A stretch of 32,063 bases of DNA from a virus, in IMG/VR virus record IMGVR_UViG_3300034140_000015, positions 1 through 32,063 of that record; one strand, 5' to 3'. Both the position numbers and the translations under genes were made by a program. Shown piece by piece: positions 22,514 to 30,430 of this stretch; position 1 is the first letter of the stretch; every line of letters begins with the position of its first letter. Under the pieces are notes generated by a model. The model saw only the letters and a list, made by a program, of their open reading frames with translations, did not search any database and was not told where the DNA came from.

Positions 22514-22828
22514 ATGAAGTTCAGTTATCAGGCAGGTTTCCCGGACGATCCCTGGTTGATGGAAGTAAGCGTGATAAACAATGCCGGCTCGCCGCTGGCC
22601 TCGGTATACAAAAACGGGAAGTTGATCATGCAGCTGAGTCGGGGAGCTTTCGGATGGGGACAGTCAGGGCGAATGAAGCTGGATGAGGATGAGCCGGCCG
22701 CGATACGTGTTAAGGCCCGGATTGAGTTTGCCTGGGACGAGGTTTGCGCGGTAACTGATGAGATTGAAAATGAATTCGAAAAAGCACAAAAAAACCCGAA
22801 TAAATCGGGTTTTGAATTTGGAAAATAG
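22514..22828 (+). CDS. Plus-strand protein of unknown function, 104 aa
   Basis: A 104-residue acidic protein (KFSYQAGFPDDPWLMEVSVI; ARIEFAWDEVCAVTDEIENEF). It has a strong GGAGG site before ATG, unusual among the genes here, and a TATATTTA promoter-like site at 22492-22499. Base composition is more GC-rich than its neighbours. It is convergent with the early operon and its last codons contain that operon's terminator. No family is recognised; an accessory or regulatory gene is likely. Confidence 0.55.
   Translation: MKFSYQAGFPDDPWLMEVSVINNAGSPLASVYKNGKLIMQLSRGAFGWGQSGRMKLDEDEPAAIRVKARIEFAWDEVCAVTDEIENEFEKAQKNPNKSGFEFGK
22788..22813 (-). terminator. Terminator of the early operon inside a coding 3' end
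   Basis: AAAACCCGA (22791-22799) pairs with TCGGGTTTT (22805-22813); on the minus strand the stem ends in a run of T. It lies 86 bases after the last early gene and within the final codons of the convergent plus-strand gene. Confidence 0.75.
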
Positions 22829-22898
22829 ATACTAATCGCTTATCTTTAAGCAAGATTTGCGGGGGAAATTTAGGTTATTGATAGGGTATTAACGTCCG

Positions 22899-23111
22899 TC
22901 AATAGAACGATTCTTCATCCTCAGAATATTCCAGCCTCTTCGTATCAATAATTTTCACCTGGTAAGTAGCCATTGATAGGAAATCTAATCTCTCCTGCCT
23001 TCTAACTTTAGCCTTAACAACATCCAAGTCATCGTTTTCGTCGCATCGGACTTCTATTGTTCCTGAATATGATCCATAAACAACATCAACAGTGTGAATT
23101 ACTTGTGCCAT
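22899..23111 (-). CDS. Small early protein, 70 aa, unknown
   Basis: A 70-residue beta-rich protein (AQVIHTVDVVYGSYSGTIEV) with an acidic tail (SEDEESFY). It is the last gene of the early operon, starting three bases after its neighbour's stop, and is followed by the terminator. No family is recognised. Confidence 0.5.
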   Translation of the reverse strand: MAQVIHTVDVVYGSYSGTIEVRCDENDDLDVVKAKVRRQERLDFLSMATYQVKIIDTKRLEYSEDEESFY

Positions 23112-23114
23112 AAT

Positions 23115-23369
23115 TTAAGCTGGTGGTAAATCTCTACTCGGTCCGCCGTTCTGTACTGCAGCTACATCAGTAGTAAGAATGCCAGGTCCTGTAATCTCTA
23201 TGCGGCCTTCATCAAAAAACTCGGCAGATTTGACCTGGCCATCTTTAGCCTTTGGTACCAGGCCATACTGATCGCAGCCGGTAAGGTATTCAGCCCGGCA
23301 AATAATAATGCCTTCGAAATCGGTGATTTTGTCTTTAGCCAATTGGCCTAACGTGTAATTTTTTTTCAT
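23115..23369 (-). CDS. Small conserved phage protein with FDEGRIEI motif
   Basis: An 84-residue protein with a DFEGIIICRAEYLTGCDQYG core and a FDEGRIEI motif near residue 51. I recall this pattern from short phage proteins in many Gram-negative and Gram-positive phages; function is unknown. It lies in the run of tightly packed early genes, with a 14-base gap before it. Assignment is by motif recall only. Confidence 0.6.
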   Translation of the reverse strand: MKKNYTLGQLAKDKITDFEGIIICRAEYLTGCDQYGLVPKAKDGQVKSAEFFDEGRIEITGPGILTTDVAAVQNGGPSRDLPPA

Positions 23370-23383
23370 GATTTGTTTAACTA

Positions 23384-23605
23384 TTAGTTTTTTGGTATTA
23401 AAGGTTTGATTTCTCCGTCTTCAATTAGCTTCTTGAAATCTTCAGTTGAGTATTGGATAGGGGTAAAGTGCGAGTATTCCAAAAGTTCCACACTTTCGTG
23501 CTGGCCATGCCATAAGCCAATAATCACAAAGTGGCGCTGGCCGCTGCGGCTCGTCCACCAGGTATGTAGCCGGGGCTCTGGTTTTAACTTTGGTTTGTCA
23601 GCCAT
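23384..23605 (-). CDS. Small early protein, 73 aa, unknown
   Basis: A 73-residue protein started at the ATG at 23605 (MADKPKLKPEPRLHTWWTSR), one base after the preceding stop. A longer frame from a TTG at 23632 would overlap that gene and is rejected. It has an aromatic and His-rich N-terminal half (TWWTSRSGQRHFVIIGLWHG). No family is recognised. Confidence 0.5.
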   Translation of the reverse strand: MADKPKLKPEPRLHTWWTSRSGQRHFVIIGLWHGQHESVELLEYSHFTPIQYSTEDFKKLIEDGEIKPLIPKN

Positions 23606-23606
23606 T

Positions 23607-23831
23607 TTATTTTTGGTATTCGGAGTAATCAATAAGATTAAGAGCCGATGGATCTATAAGGCCGTAGCATTTACAACATTTGATTGCAAAAAAGCCTTGT
23701 GGAAGAAGGACCTCCGGCTGATCGGTGACGGTCTCACCCGAAACCGCGTCGTATTGGCGAATAATGCCGGTCTGCTTTGTTTCGCATCTATGGCAAACGA
23801 TGGTGTGTATGGAGATAAAGTCTTTAGTCAT
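23607..23831 (-). CDS. Small zinc-ribbon-like protein
   Basis: A 74-residue protein with CHRC at residues 13-16 and CCKC at 52-55, two Cys pairs with the spacing of a zinc ribbon and a beta-rich stretch between them. Such proteins may bind nucleic acid or partner proteins. It overlaps the upstream gene by four bases (ATGA) and is within the early operon. Function unknown. Confidence 0.55.
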   Translation of the reverse strand: MTKDFISIHTIVCHRCETKQTGIIRQYDAVSGETVTDQPEVLLPQGFFAIKCCKCYGLIDPSALNLIDYSEYQK

Positions 23832-24253
23832 ACCTTAACCTCATTTTCTTCCTTTAACGTCATCCTATACAGCTTACAATTTTCTGCTGTTATAAAACTC
23901 GCTGTATCAACAGTAAACAAGGCTTTATCAGGCATCGGGATACCGAGTTTGGAAAACAGCCAACGTTTTAAATGAGTACAGCAAAATTTCTTACTATGGT
24001 CTTTTCTGCCGTGTGTACTCCCCATATTTAAAAGCAAATCTCTTTGAGTGTCAGGAGTATTAGGGATAACCAAGTAAGGAACACCTTCTATCACCGTAAA
24101 ATTCAGGAATGAGTTTGTTTCAAGCTTTAAATCCTGACAGACTTTACTGCTAATAATCCAGATATAGCCTTTAGTTATTCTGATAAATGGCACAATATCC
24201 TTTTCGTACCATGGCCTTCGTTTAGCTCCTTTGTCGTATAATTCTATTTTCAT
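23828..24253 (-). CDS. Early-operon protein, 141 aa, unknown
   Basis: A 141-residue basic protein with an N-terminal KGAKRRPWYEKDIVPFIRI segment, a beta-rich middle and a C-terminal region with several Cys/His (KFCCTHLKRWLFSKLG). It overlaps both neighbours by four bases. No family is recognised; a DNA-binding role would be a guess. Confidence 0.45.
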   Translation of the reverse strand: MKIELYDKGAKRRPWYEKDIVPFIRITKGYIWIISSKVCQDLKLETNSFLNFTVIEGVPYLVIPNTPDTQRDLLLNMGSTHGRKDHSKKFCCTHLKRWLFSKLGIPMPDKALFTVDTASFITAENCKLYRMTLKEENEVKV

Positions 24254-24486
24254 CCCTCAACCTCCTTTATCTTCGGCGCCCGGGACGAATGCAAATAACC
24301 AGGTACCACTTCATCAATAATACCGGTTATAGCTTTCTCGCCATGCTCCCGGGCCAGCTGCTGCAGGTGATCAACTACCTGCTGAGAATTAAGGTCCTTT
24401 TTCAGAGCGTATGCATTAACCCGGTCCTTAAAAAAAGTAACCCGGTCCTCCACAAGGTCGAAGGCTTTAGGATCTATCTTTTCCAT
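24250..24486 (-). CDS. Small early helical protein, 78 aa
   Basis: A 78-residue helical protein (DPKAFDLVEDRVTFFKDRVN; SQQVVDHLQQLAREHGEKA). Overlap of 20 bases with the upstream gene and four with the downstream gene fits the packed early operon. No family is recognised. Confidence 0.45.
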   Translation of the reverse strand: MEKIDPKAFDLVEDRVTFFKDRVNAYALKKDLNSQQVVDHLQQLAREHGEKAITGIIDEVVPGYLHSSRAPKIKEVEG

Positions 24487-24916
24487 CGGTTAAAAGTTTA
24501 AAATCAGATTTAAGGCACTTGTTATAGAAAGATTCCTTTCCGTCGTGCAGATAAGGAAGGAAGACCTGCAGCAACTCTGCCTGTTGCAGTTTGATCATAC
24601 TGATCTGTATTTCTACCCAATCGCTAATAAGCTTCCAGGCTGTACGCTCGGCCTGCTCAAAACACACCTCAAAGCTTCTTTGTGTAGGCTTGGAACGCTC
24701 GGCAAGCAACAGCTTATAAATGGCTTCAATATTGGCTGGAAGGTGAAAACTCATCATTGCATCGTTAACCGGTAACTGGAAAGATATAGCGGTGCATTGC
24801 TGATCATCGTTATACTCTTTCATAATCCGACGGCCACCAGCTGCTACCAGGTTCTTTTCTATCTTACCCATCGACTTTTCGACCGGCATTTCGGAGGTGT
24901 GATTTTTAATTTGCAT
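24467..24916 (-). CDS. Conserved phage protein with PVEKSxGKIEKxL motif
   Basis: A 149-residue protein whose MPVEKSMGKIEKNLVAAG segment, AISFQLPVNDAMMSFHLPAN region and AERTAWKLISDWVEIQISMI helix resemble a protein I recall as common in early regions of tailed phages, with unknown function. Its start overlaps the upstream stop by one base. An in-frame Met at residue 10 could be the true start. Confidence 0.6.
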   Translation of the reverse strand: MQIKNHTSEMPVEKSMGKIEKNLVAAGGRRIMKEYNDDQQCTAISFQLPVNDAMMSFHLPANIEAIYKLLLAERSKPTQRSFEVCFEQAERTAWKLISDWVEIQISMIKLQQAELLQVFLPYLHDGKESFYNKCLKSDFKLLTDGKDRS

Positions 24917-25443
24917 CAGAAGTCCTCAATTTCGATTAGTTCGTTTTCAATCACGTATTTCATTATCTCTAAATATTTGAATGGGAAGCTTCTTTTGGAG
25001 ATGTACGCGAGAAAATTTTTCTTCGAGTAATTGATTCCCTGGCTGCCTATATATTCTAAAAAAACTTCAGTGGTTACTTCGTAGCCTTCATAGCGGTCTT
25101 TATACTTGTTGGCTACAACTTTTTTGATTAAATCGTAATACTCATTTAGGCTTTCCTTTTGTAACTGAGCCAGGTCTTCATATTTCAATTTCATTAGCCG
25201 CATCTTTTCCTTTGGCGGAAGATAATCGGCTAGTTTGTTGATTAATTCGATATCCGGACCTACTAAATGCATATGTGCTATTTTCCCTTCTGGAACATTA
25301 CGAACCATATTTCTTAGAATCTGCTTTTCGCCAAACTCTTCAATGCGTTCCGCTAACATTTTCACCTCACTATTTGTAAGTTTTTCGGATAAGTCAGCAA
25401 GTATTTCCTCCGGAGTAGTAAACAAGTCAATAAACATTATCAT
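24916..25443 (-). CDS. Early-operon helical protein, 175 aa
   Basis: A 175-residue helical, charged protein (SEVKMLAERIEEFGEKQILR; MRLMKLKYEDLAQLQKESLN), soluble, with a second Met at residue 3. Its start overlaps the upstream small gene by 17 bases. Nothing marks a specific activity. No family is recognised. Confidence 0.45.
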   Translation of the reverse strand: MIMFIDLFTTPEEILADLSEKLTNSEVKMLAERIEEFGEKQILRNMVRNVPEGKIAHMHLVGPDIELINKLADYLPPKEKMRLMKLKYEDLAQLQKESLNEYYDLIKKVVANKYKDRYEGYEVTTEVFLEYIGSQGINYSKKNFLAYISKRSFPFKYLEIMKYVIENELIEIEDF

Positions 25444-25648
25444 CCTCCTTTAAATCAACCAATGCATCCGGCGCCATTACGCATTGGCCACAGTTATCGT
25501 GAATTATCAAAATTTTCCCACGGTGTTCTTCTGGTATTCCTTCTCCATCAGGAAGAGGGTGAAGCTTCATTACCGTTCTGAATTTGCGTTGCTTACCAAT
25601 TTTGTATTGGTCACCGAATTTCAAATTTTTTACGGCTGTGCTTATCAT
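25427..25648 (-). CDS. Small early beta-rich protein, 73 aa
   Basis: A 73-residue protein (FGDQYKIGKQRKFRTVMKLH) with a CGQC pair near residue 53 and an acidic tail. It overlaps the previous gene by four bases. The pattern looks like a compact beta-barrel, but no family is recognised. Confidence 0.45.
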   Translation of the reverse strand: MISTAVKNLKFGDQYKIGKQRKFRTVMKLHPLPDGEGIPEEHRGKILIIHDNCGQCVMAPDALVDLKEDDNVY

Positions 25649-25902
25649 TCGTCAGCGCCTCCCATCAGATTGATAAACCCTTTAATTCCTTCATACAGAG
25701 CTTCGGCTCGTTCTTGATCTACACCATCAAAATGCGCGTCACGTTCCTCCTTAGAATCATATCCAGCCTTTTGGTCAATGGTTAAACCTTCCTCCGTTTT
25801 AACCGTCGTCACAAGTAATTCGCTTTGATCTCTATCGTCCCAACTTTTTGTAATTAAGATCTGATCGTCATCGCCTACATCAAATAATTTAGCGAACCTC
25901 AT
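25645..25902 (-). CDS. Small acidic early protein, 85 aa
   Basis: An 85-residue acidic protein (MRFAKLFDVGDDDQILITKS; a helical C-terminus ALYEGIKGFINLM). Its start and stop overlap its neighbours as ATGA. I recall similar short acidic proteins in phage early regions, without function. Confidence 0.5.
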   Translation of the reverse strand: MRFAKLFDVGDDDQILITKSWDDRDQSELLVTTVKTEEGLTIDQKAGYDSKEERDAHFDGVDQERAEALYEGIKGFINLMGGADE

Positions 25903-26198
25903 CCCTCAGCTTCTCCTTCCGCGATCAGTAAGCTTATTTCTATTTTTACATTACTGATGCGCAGCTCTACCATTTGCATCTCGTTAAAAAAAGCAATAAG
26001 CTCTGCCTTCATTACATTGAGAATGGCGCGAGAGCGCATCAAAGGCAAGTCGCTGTCATGAAATTGCTGAGGAATGCGATTTAAAAGGGCCTCATTTGAG
26101 TTTATCAGGTTTGTGTGACTATCTATCTGCGTTTTCAGAAAGATGGCCAGCTGGTGGAGGTTGCGAAGCTTCTCCTGTAATTGATTTTTGATTTCCAT
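25899..26198 (-). CDS. Small early coiled-coil protein, 99 aa
   Basis: A 99-residue, almost wholly helical protein with coiled-coil character (MEIKNQLQEKLRNLHQLAIF; AILNVMKAELIAFFNEMQMV). It starts 21 bases after the primase-helicase stop and overlaps the next gene by four bases. No family is recognised. Confidence 0.5.
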   Translation of the reverse strand: MEIKNQLQEKLRNLHQLAIFLKTQIDSHTNLINSNEALLNRIPQQFHDSDLPLMRSRAILNVMKAELIAFFNEMQMVELRISNVKIEISLLIAEGEAEG

Positions 26199-26219
26199 AT
26201 CGTTAATCGTTGTTAAGTT

Positions 26220-28655
26220 TTAAAATAGTTTGTTGTCATCAGGTTCGTTGGTGAACTCCGGTGATCCAGGCTCTGCCGGATCCTCCGGTTCCTTGTCTTC
26301 CTGGAGTATTTGCGTTTCATGCGATTTAATCGGTATTACCACCTGCTTTTCTCCGCGCTGAGATATAATGGTATCATAATCTATCCACTCACTAAGCTCC
26401 TCACGGATCTCCTCTTCAGTAAGGAAATTCTCTATCCGGAACTCATAGCACCGGCCGAGCTTTTCTTCAGTTCGTTTCAGGTTTGGAGATTTGGGATCCC
26501 ATTCAACCGGCTGATGGTAGCGGCCAAGCTTAGGGTTTAGATCGAATTTGTCGCGCAGTTGCGTTTTGATATCAGCCTGGCGGTATTTAACCGGTGCGCC
26601 CGGACTGTTAAACAGGTTGTGAAGTTCTGTAAGCGTATAATACAGCGAGTGGTATTTATAGCGGAAGAAAAGTTCCTGCATAATTTCTTTCAGCTCTGCA
26701 GAGAACCATCCTTTAGATTTTTCCTGTACGCGCAGCAAGGCATCAGTAACCAGGAGATTGTTTGCAAACCAGAAACGACCTTCCTGCTCGTGTTTAAGTT
26801 TGCGCTGGCGCAGGTAGTGTAAGAAAGCCGGAATCTCGGCCGTCATTTTCTTCAAAAGGTTCGGGTCATCACCGGAGAGCTTTGGCACTTTAAGCACCCA
26901 AAATCTGATTTCGCCTTTTTCTATAGCAATGAAGTTTTCCTCATCGTTTGAGGTTAAAATAAACCAGCCGAAGAAACTCACATCCTTACGGCCGGCATAC
27001 ATACCCCTCAACTTAATTTTATCATTGGTTGATTGTGATTTAATGCTTTCCAGTACCGATTTTTTATCGATAAAGCCCTCATCAATACCAATTACTCCCT
27101 TAGTTACCCAGTCATCGTTAAACTGATCGGCTATTTCCTTATTACCAATAATGGTGGCGTTCTCTTTAAAAATCTCGCGCATCAGGAAGAGGAAAGTAGA
27201 CTTACCGGTGTTCCGCTCTTTGTTCACCAGGCACATAATGGGAAGCTTCTGAGTAGGATTGAGATACTTCATCTGGATGCAATCCATTCCGATATCATAG
27301 GTAGTGGTAGCACCATCGCCCACCGGTGTATTTCCAAATACGTGCTTCAGGTAATTTTCGATGGTTGGCCATGGGCCTTCTACCACTTCGTGATCCAGCG
27401 GGTAATACAGGTTATAGCAACCTGAAATTACCGGCTGAAAGTTTTCTGTATTGTCCGGAACGTTGCAAACTGCATCGTACTTCTCGATGGTGTCGAAAAA
27501 GTTCGGGAAGCCCTTGTCTACATAATCCATCTTTATTTCCGGCTTGCTCCATTCTGTTAAGCTTTTCTCGAGTATTCCCTTGGAGTTTGGAACGTAGATA
27601 ATTTTGAAGTACTTCACGCCGATCCGCACGAACTTGAAGCTGTCCTGGTGCTTTGTAAGCTCGAGGCCTTTTTCTTTTGTGAACTGATACCGGCGGCCGG
27701 CGAAGTTGAATTCTTTATCGCCGATCAGTTCCTTATGATCATTGTAGAAAGCAGATGGAACGCCTTTTGTAAAATCGAGCCTAAAATGTTCTTTAACCTT
27801 GGATATTGAGTCTGCAGACAAACTCATGGTGAAGAAGTACACCCGGGATGATTTCAGTTTAAGCAGATCTTCAATTACTGTCGCTTTCTTTTCTTTGGCG
27901 TAGATGAGAAGGTCGTCAAGGCCTTTAGCGTTCTCAAGGTAGTTTTCGCGGATGTGGGAGAAGTAAACGTCTTTTACTTTGCCTTTGGAAACTTCGCGGA
28001 AGCGATTAACTGTATTATAAAACGAGTACTGGCGCTTTGCTAGATCTTTATTCGGGTCGTTCTCTGCATCCCACACTAATTGAAATACGTCAGCATCCAG
28101 AACGAGCACCAGGTTCTCTACTTCGCAGTTGCGTAGTATGGCCTGTATGTCCGGGTGCAGATCCTTAGATTCCTTTTCGCCATCGGTAAACAGATCCTTA
28201 CCACCAATCCCGATAATATCTAACCCATTAAGCGCTCCGGCGAAACACTTAAACTCTCCCTCAATAACGAAAAGCGTTTTGATTTTTGTCTTTTTCGTGA
28301 ATTTCTCGACAATTGCAGGCGGGAAAAAGATATGGACTCCAGTTCCTTTCTCCTGCCAGTACTTAAAGTCTGCCTGCTGGTTATCCGGATGGATGCGAGT
28401 GCGGAGAAACTCGCGCTCAGAGTCTGGTACACATTCCGGACCTCCATAAAGCGATGGATAATGGATTTCGATATTGCCATTTTTAGCTTCAGTAAAAATC
28501 TGTTGTTTGTATGATGAACCCGGGAAATCTACATCTACTTTAAAAAAGTGATCTGCCGTATTGGTTACACCAATTTCATGCATTCTTTTTTTGAAGTAAG
28601 TATCGAGCTGGGCAGGGTCTACGTCTTGAGGGGCGTTATTCTTTCTGGTAGCCAT
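26220..28655 (-). CDS. Primase-helicase (TOPRIM plus SF3/D5-like helicase)
   Basis: An 811-residue replication protein. A TOPRIM domain spans about 125-260: LFVIEGEFK with Glu132 and Glu134, GIGG at about 149, and LVLVLDADVF with Asp187 and Asp189. A C-terminal SF3/D5-like helicase shows Walker A NTGKST with Lys485, Walker B VIGIDE with Asp525 and Glu526, a LTSN motif ending at Asn570, and GEIRFW with Arg584 as an arginine-finger candidate. The TOPRIM part resembles DUF3854 and the helicase DUF5906. It probably primes and unwinds phage DNA. Its start overlaps the DUF4406 gene stop by one base (TAATG). This is the main replication protein of the window. Confidence 0.85.
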   Translation of the reverse strand: MATRKNNAPQDVDPAQLDTYFKKRMHEIGVTNTADHFFKVDVDFPGSSYKQQIFTEAKNGNIEIHYPSLYGGPECVPDSEREFLRTRIHPDNQQADFKYWQEKGTGVHIFFPPAIVEKFTKKTKIKTLFVIEGEFKCFAGALNGLDIIGIGGKDLFTDGEKESKDLHPDIQAILRNCEVENLVLVLDADVFQLVWDAENDPNKDLAKRQYSFYNTVNRFREVSKGKVKDVYFSHIRENYLENAKGLDDLLIYAKEKKATVIEDLLKLKSSRVYFFTMSLSADSISKVKEHFRLDFTKGVPSAFYNDHKELIGDKEFNFAGRRYQFTKEKGLELTKHQDSFKFVRIGVKYFKIIYVPNSKGILEKSLTEWSKPEIKMDYVDKGFPNFFDTIEKYDAVCNVPDNTENFQPVISGCYNLYYPLDHEVVEGPWPTIENYLKHVFGNTPVGDGATTTYDIGMDCIQMKYLNPTQKLPIMCLVNKERNTGKSTFLFLMREIFKENATIIGNKEIADQFNDDWVTKGVIGIDEGFIDKKSVLESIKSQSTNDKIKLRGMYAGRKDVSFFGWFILTSNDEENFIAIEKGEIRFWVLKVPKLSGDDPNLLKKMTAEIPAFLHYLRQRKLKHEQEGRFWFANNLLVTDALLRVQEKSKGWFSAELKEIMQELFFRYKYHSLYYTLTELHNLFNSPGAPVKYRQADIKTQLRDKFDLNPKLGRYHQPVEWDPKSPNLKRTEEKLGRCYEFRIENFLTEEEIREELSEWIDYDTIISQRGEKQVVIPIKSHETQILQEDKEPEDPAEPGSPEFTNEPDDNKLF

Positions 28656-28990
28656 TAGGCAATTGGTTTTAAATTGAGTCGGTTAATAAAGGTGTCGTAC
28701 ATTTCGGTAGGCATGCATAGTTCTTTGGCAAGGCCGTATTCGATTTTAGAACCGCGGCTGTCATACCAGTCATCAAGCATCAGTATCAGATCGCACTCGA
28801 GCATTACTTTGATGCATTGTTTCATACAGTCTTCCCATTTTTCGGGTTCAATGCCTGTGCATATTTCGTGTGGGCTGCGAACGATGTAGCCGCGGGAGCG
28901 AAGCTCTCTGGTAGCAGCTTCAAATTTGGGCGCGTTATGGTCAGCAAGTCCGGATACCTTTCCGGCGATGTAGATTTTAGGATTTTCCAT
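28655..28990 (-). CDS. DUF4406 family protein
   Basis: A 111-residue protein with the DUF4406 pattern: IYIAGKVSGL at the start, an EIxxxxW segment (RSPHEICTG then WEDCMKQCI), an ECDLILMLDDW core and SRGSKIEYGLA. The fold is related to nucleoside 2-deoxyribosyltransferases, so nucleotide or base handling is possible, though function is unproven. It overlaps the primase gene by one base and the small membrane-protein frame by 14 bases. Confidence 0.75.
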   Translation of the reverse strand: MENPKIYIAGKVSGLADHNAPKFEAATRELRSRGYIVRSPHEICTGIEPEKWEDCMKQCIKVMLECDLILMLDDWYDSRGSKIEYGLAKELCMPTEMYDTFINRLNLKPIA

Positions 28991-29153
28991 GCGAGAGCGT
29001 CCTTAATATTATTCCTACCACTAGGCCTGTAAAGAAATTCCCTAAAAGAATCACCACAGCGTTTTCGAATAAATTGCAGAAAAGGTGTGTTGAAAGTATG
29101 CCTGTACAGGCTACTAAAATTATAATGACGAAGTACTTTAGAAAACGGTCCAT
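28977..29153 (-). CDS. Small two-TM membrane protein, early operon
   Basis: A 58-codon frame, MDRFLKYFVIIILVACTGIL then STHLFCNLFENAVVILLGNF, with two hydrophobic segments (about residues 6-24 and 32-50). It starts three bases after the P-loop gene's stop and ends 14 bases into the DUF4406 gene, so it fills a gap that would otherwise be empty. Such short early membrane proteins may act in superinfection exclusion, but this is inference. Confidence 0.5.
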   Translation of the reverse strand: MDRFLKYFVIIILVACTGILSTHLFCNLFENAVVILLGNFFTGLVVGIILRTLSHGKS

Positions 29154-29156
29154 TGC

Positions 29157-29492
29157 TTAATTCAAATCAATTAGCGTAATTTTTTGATTCACAATCAGGT
29201 ATTCAGGGAGCTGCAATTTTTTTAGACAAGCAGTCAATATTATCTCCGGAGCAGGGAGGCCTTCGACCCAAGTGAGAGTCATGGCAGTATTTAGCTTTTC
29301 GGTATCTAACAACAGCTTTTCACAGCCTTCAATAATTAGTTTTTCGGTTCCTCTTGGGATGAAAGAAAGCATGCAGTCTTTTAGTATTTCTTCCGGATGG
29401 GCGAAGTAAGCACAGCGACCTTCCGCTATTTTCAAGGCTGTAGTGGTTTTCCCTGAAGCTCGTGGCCCGATTATCAAAATAGACTTCTTCAT
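29157..29492 (-). CDS. Small P-loop NTPase-like protein
   Basis: A 111-residue protein with a clear Walker A, GPRASGKTT at residues 9-17, in a typical beta-strand then loop (SILIIGPRASGKTTTALKIA). A possible Walker B is KLIIEGCEKLLL near residue 51. Its small size suggests a kinase- or AAA-like core without extra domains. It starts three bases after the upstream stop. The specific substrate is not visible. Confidence 0.6.
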   Translation of the reverse strand: MKKSILIIGPRASGKTTTALKIAEGRCAYFAHPEEILKDCMLSFIPRGTEKLIIEGCEKLLLDTEKLNTAMTLTWVEGLPAPEIILTACLKKLQLPEYLIVNQKITLIDLN

Positions 29493-29495
29493 GGT

Positions 29496-29924
29496 TTAAT
29501 TATGGTTTTTTGAACAGAATTCAAGTATAGGTTTAATGCTGGTTTCGAAGTGCTTTAAGTGACGGCTGGTTTTACCAGGAGCGAGGAACATAAACAGGTC
29601 GCGGTTATTGTTAATCACATTCCCCAGGTGACGGCAGCTGCTGGCTTTATAATAGTCGAGCTTGATTAATAATTCATGTACTGCTGCCATACGATCTACA
29701 TAGAGGTCAGATTTCGGATTCAGGTTTATTGCATGCTGCCGCTGAAGAAGCCAGGAAACGAGCGTTGTACAGATATATCTCCTGATGCGGAAATAGAGCT
29801 GGCGGTAAGCGTCTTCAGTATTAGCAGCGAAGCTGGTTACATACTTGGTTTTCCCATGGTCAGGAATTTGAAACCTGACAAAACATTTGCCGTCAAGTTG
29901 AGTTTCAACAGTTGCAGTTATCAT
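29496..29924 (-). CDS. Early-operon protein, 142 aa, unknown
   Basis: A 142-residue protein with a beta-rich N-terminus (ATVETQLDGKCFVRFQIPDH) and a helical C-terminal two-thirds (YRQLYFRIRRYICTTLVSWL; HLGNVINNNRDLFMFL). Three bases separate its stop from the P-loop start. No family is recognised. Confidence 0.45.
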   Translation of the reverse strand: MITATVETQLDGKCFVRFQIPDHGKTKYVTSFAANTEDAYRQLYFRIRRYICTTLVSWLLQRQHAINLNPKSDLYVDRMAAVHELLIKLDYYKASSCRHLGNVINNNRDLFMFLAPGKTSRHLKHFETSIKPILEFCSKNHN

Positions 29925-29947
29925 AGAATGCAGATTTAAAATTTAGA

Positions 29948-29972
29948 CCTCAGCGCCAACTGGGGTTTTTTT
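29948..29972 (+). terminator. Plus-directed terminator-like hairpin
   Basis: CCTCAG (29948-29953) pairs with CTGGGG (29960-29965) and is followed by seven T on the plus strand. No plus-strand gene lies upstream, so it may stop an antisense or structured RNA, or be a chance match. Confidence 0.45.
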
Positions 29973-29976
29973 GTGT

Positions 29977-30201
29977 CTAGTTGAAAAAGATGCTAATGCT
30001 TGTTCCCGACCTTTTAAGTTTCATATTTACTTCTTCGGGAACCAAGGCGAGAATCTGTAGCTGCTCTCTATTAATTTCAGGAACCGTAACTACCATTGTC
30101 TTTACATCGCCATCATCACTTGTCGTTCCCCGAACACTTGATTGAGGAAACGCATTGCGTAAGGCTGAAAGCAAAGCGGGTTTAATTTCTCTTGTAATCA
30201 T
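29977..30201 (-). CDS. Small early protein, 74 aa
   Basis: A 74-residue alpha/beta protein (TREIKPALLSALRNAFPQSS; a beta strand with TMVVTVPEI; IFFN end). It lies between the tRNA and the early operon with gaps on both sides, so it may be the first gene after the tRNA. No family is recognised. Confidence 0.45.
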   Translation of the reverse strand: MITREIKPALLSALRNAFPQSSVRGTTSDDGDVKTMVVTVPEINREQLQILALVPEEVNMKLKRSGTSISIFFN

Positions 30202-30236
30202 CTCTTAAAAATTTAATTGTGGCACTATTACCATCG

Positions 30237-30309
30237 CCCAGGCAAGAGGGGTCGAACCTATAACCTCCGGTTTTGGAGACCGGCGCTCTACCAATTGAGC
30301 TATACCTGA
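30237..30309 (-). tRNA. tRNA-Trp (anticodon CCA)
   Basis: The 73-nt minus-strand sequence starts TCAGGTATAGCTCAATTGG and folds as a cloverleaf: acceptor TCAGGTA with TGCCTGG (two G-U wobbles), D-stem GCTC/GAGC, anticodon stem CCGGT/ACCGG with loop CTCCAAA giving anticodon CCA, and a T-arm with TTCGA (one mismatch). No CCA end is encoded. It would read UGG. Confidence 0.92.
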
Positions 30310-30310
30310 G

Positions 30311-30364
30311 TAAAAAAGCAGTCCGGGCTCCCAAACAATTAAGTTTAATTATTCGCCGAACTGC
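30311..30364 (-). terminator. Terminator before the tRNA gene
   Basis: On the minus strand GCAGTTCGG (30364-30356) pairs with CCGGACTGC (30326-30318, one mismatch), with an inner AATTAA/TTAATT stem, and is followed by T6. It ends just two bases before the 5' end of the tRNA, so transcripts from the regulator genes probably stop there. Confidence 0.6.
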
Positions 30365-30430
30365 CACCGGTAAAGCACAAAAACCGGGTTTTTACCTAAA
30401 CCTTATCAAATGAATGATTGGTGCTTTATG

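Noticed and set aside
23406-23975. Plus-strand 189-aa frame
   Set aside because: It is antisense to three packed minus-strand genes with consistent overlaps and better protein-like sequence.
30182-30367. Minus-strand 61-aa frame
   Set aside because: It runs through the tRNA-Trp and a terminator.
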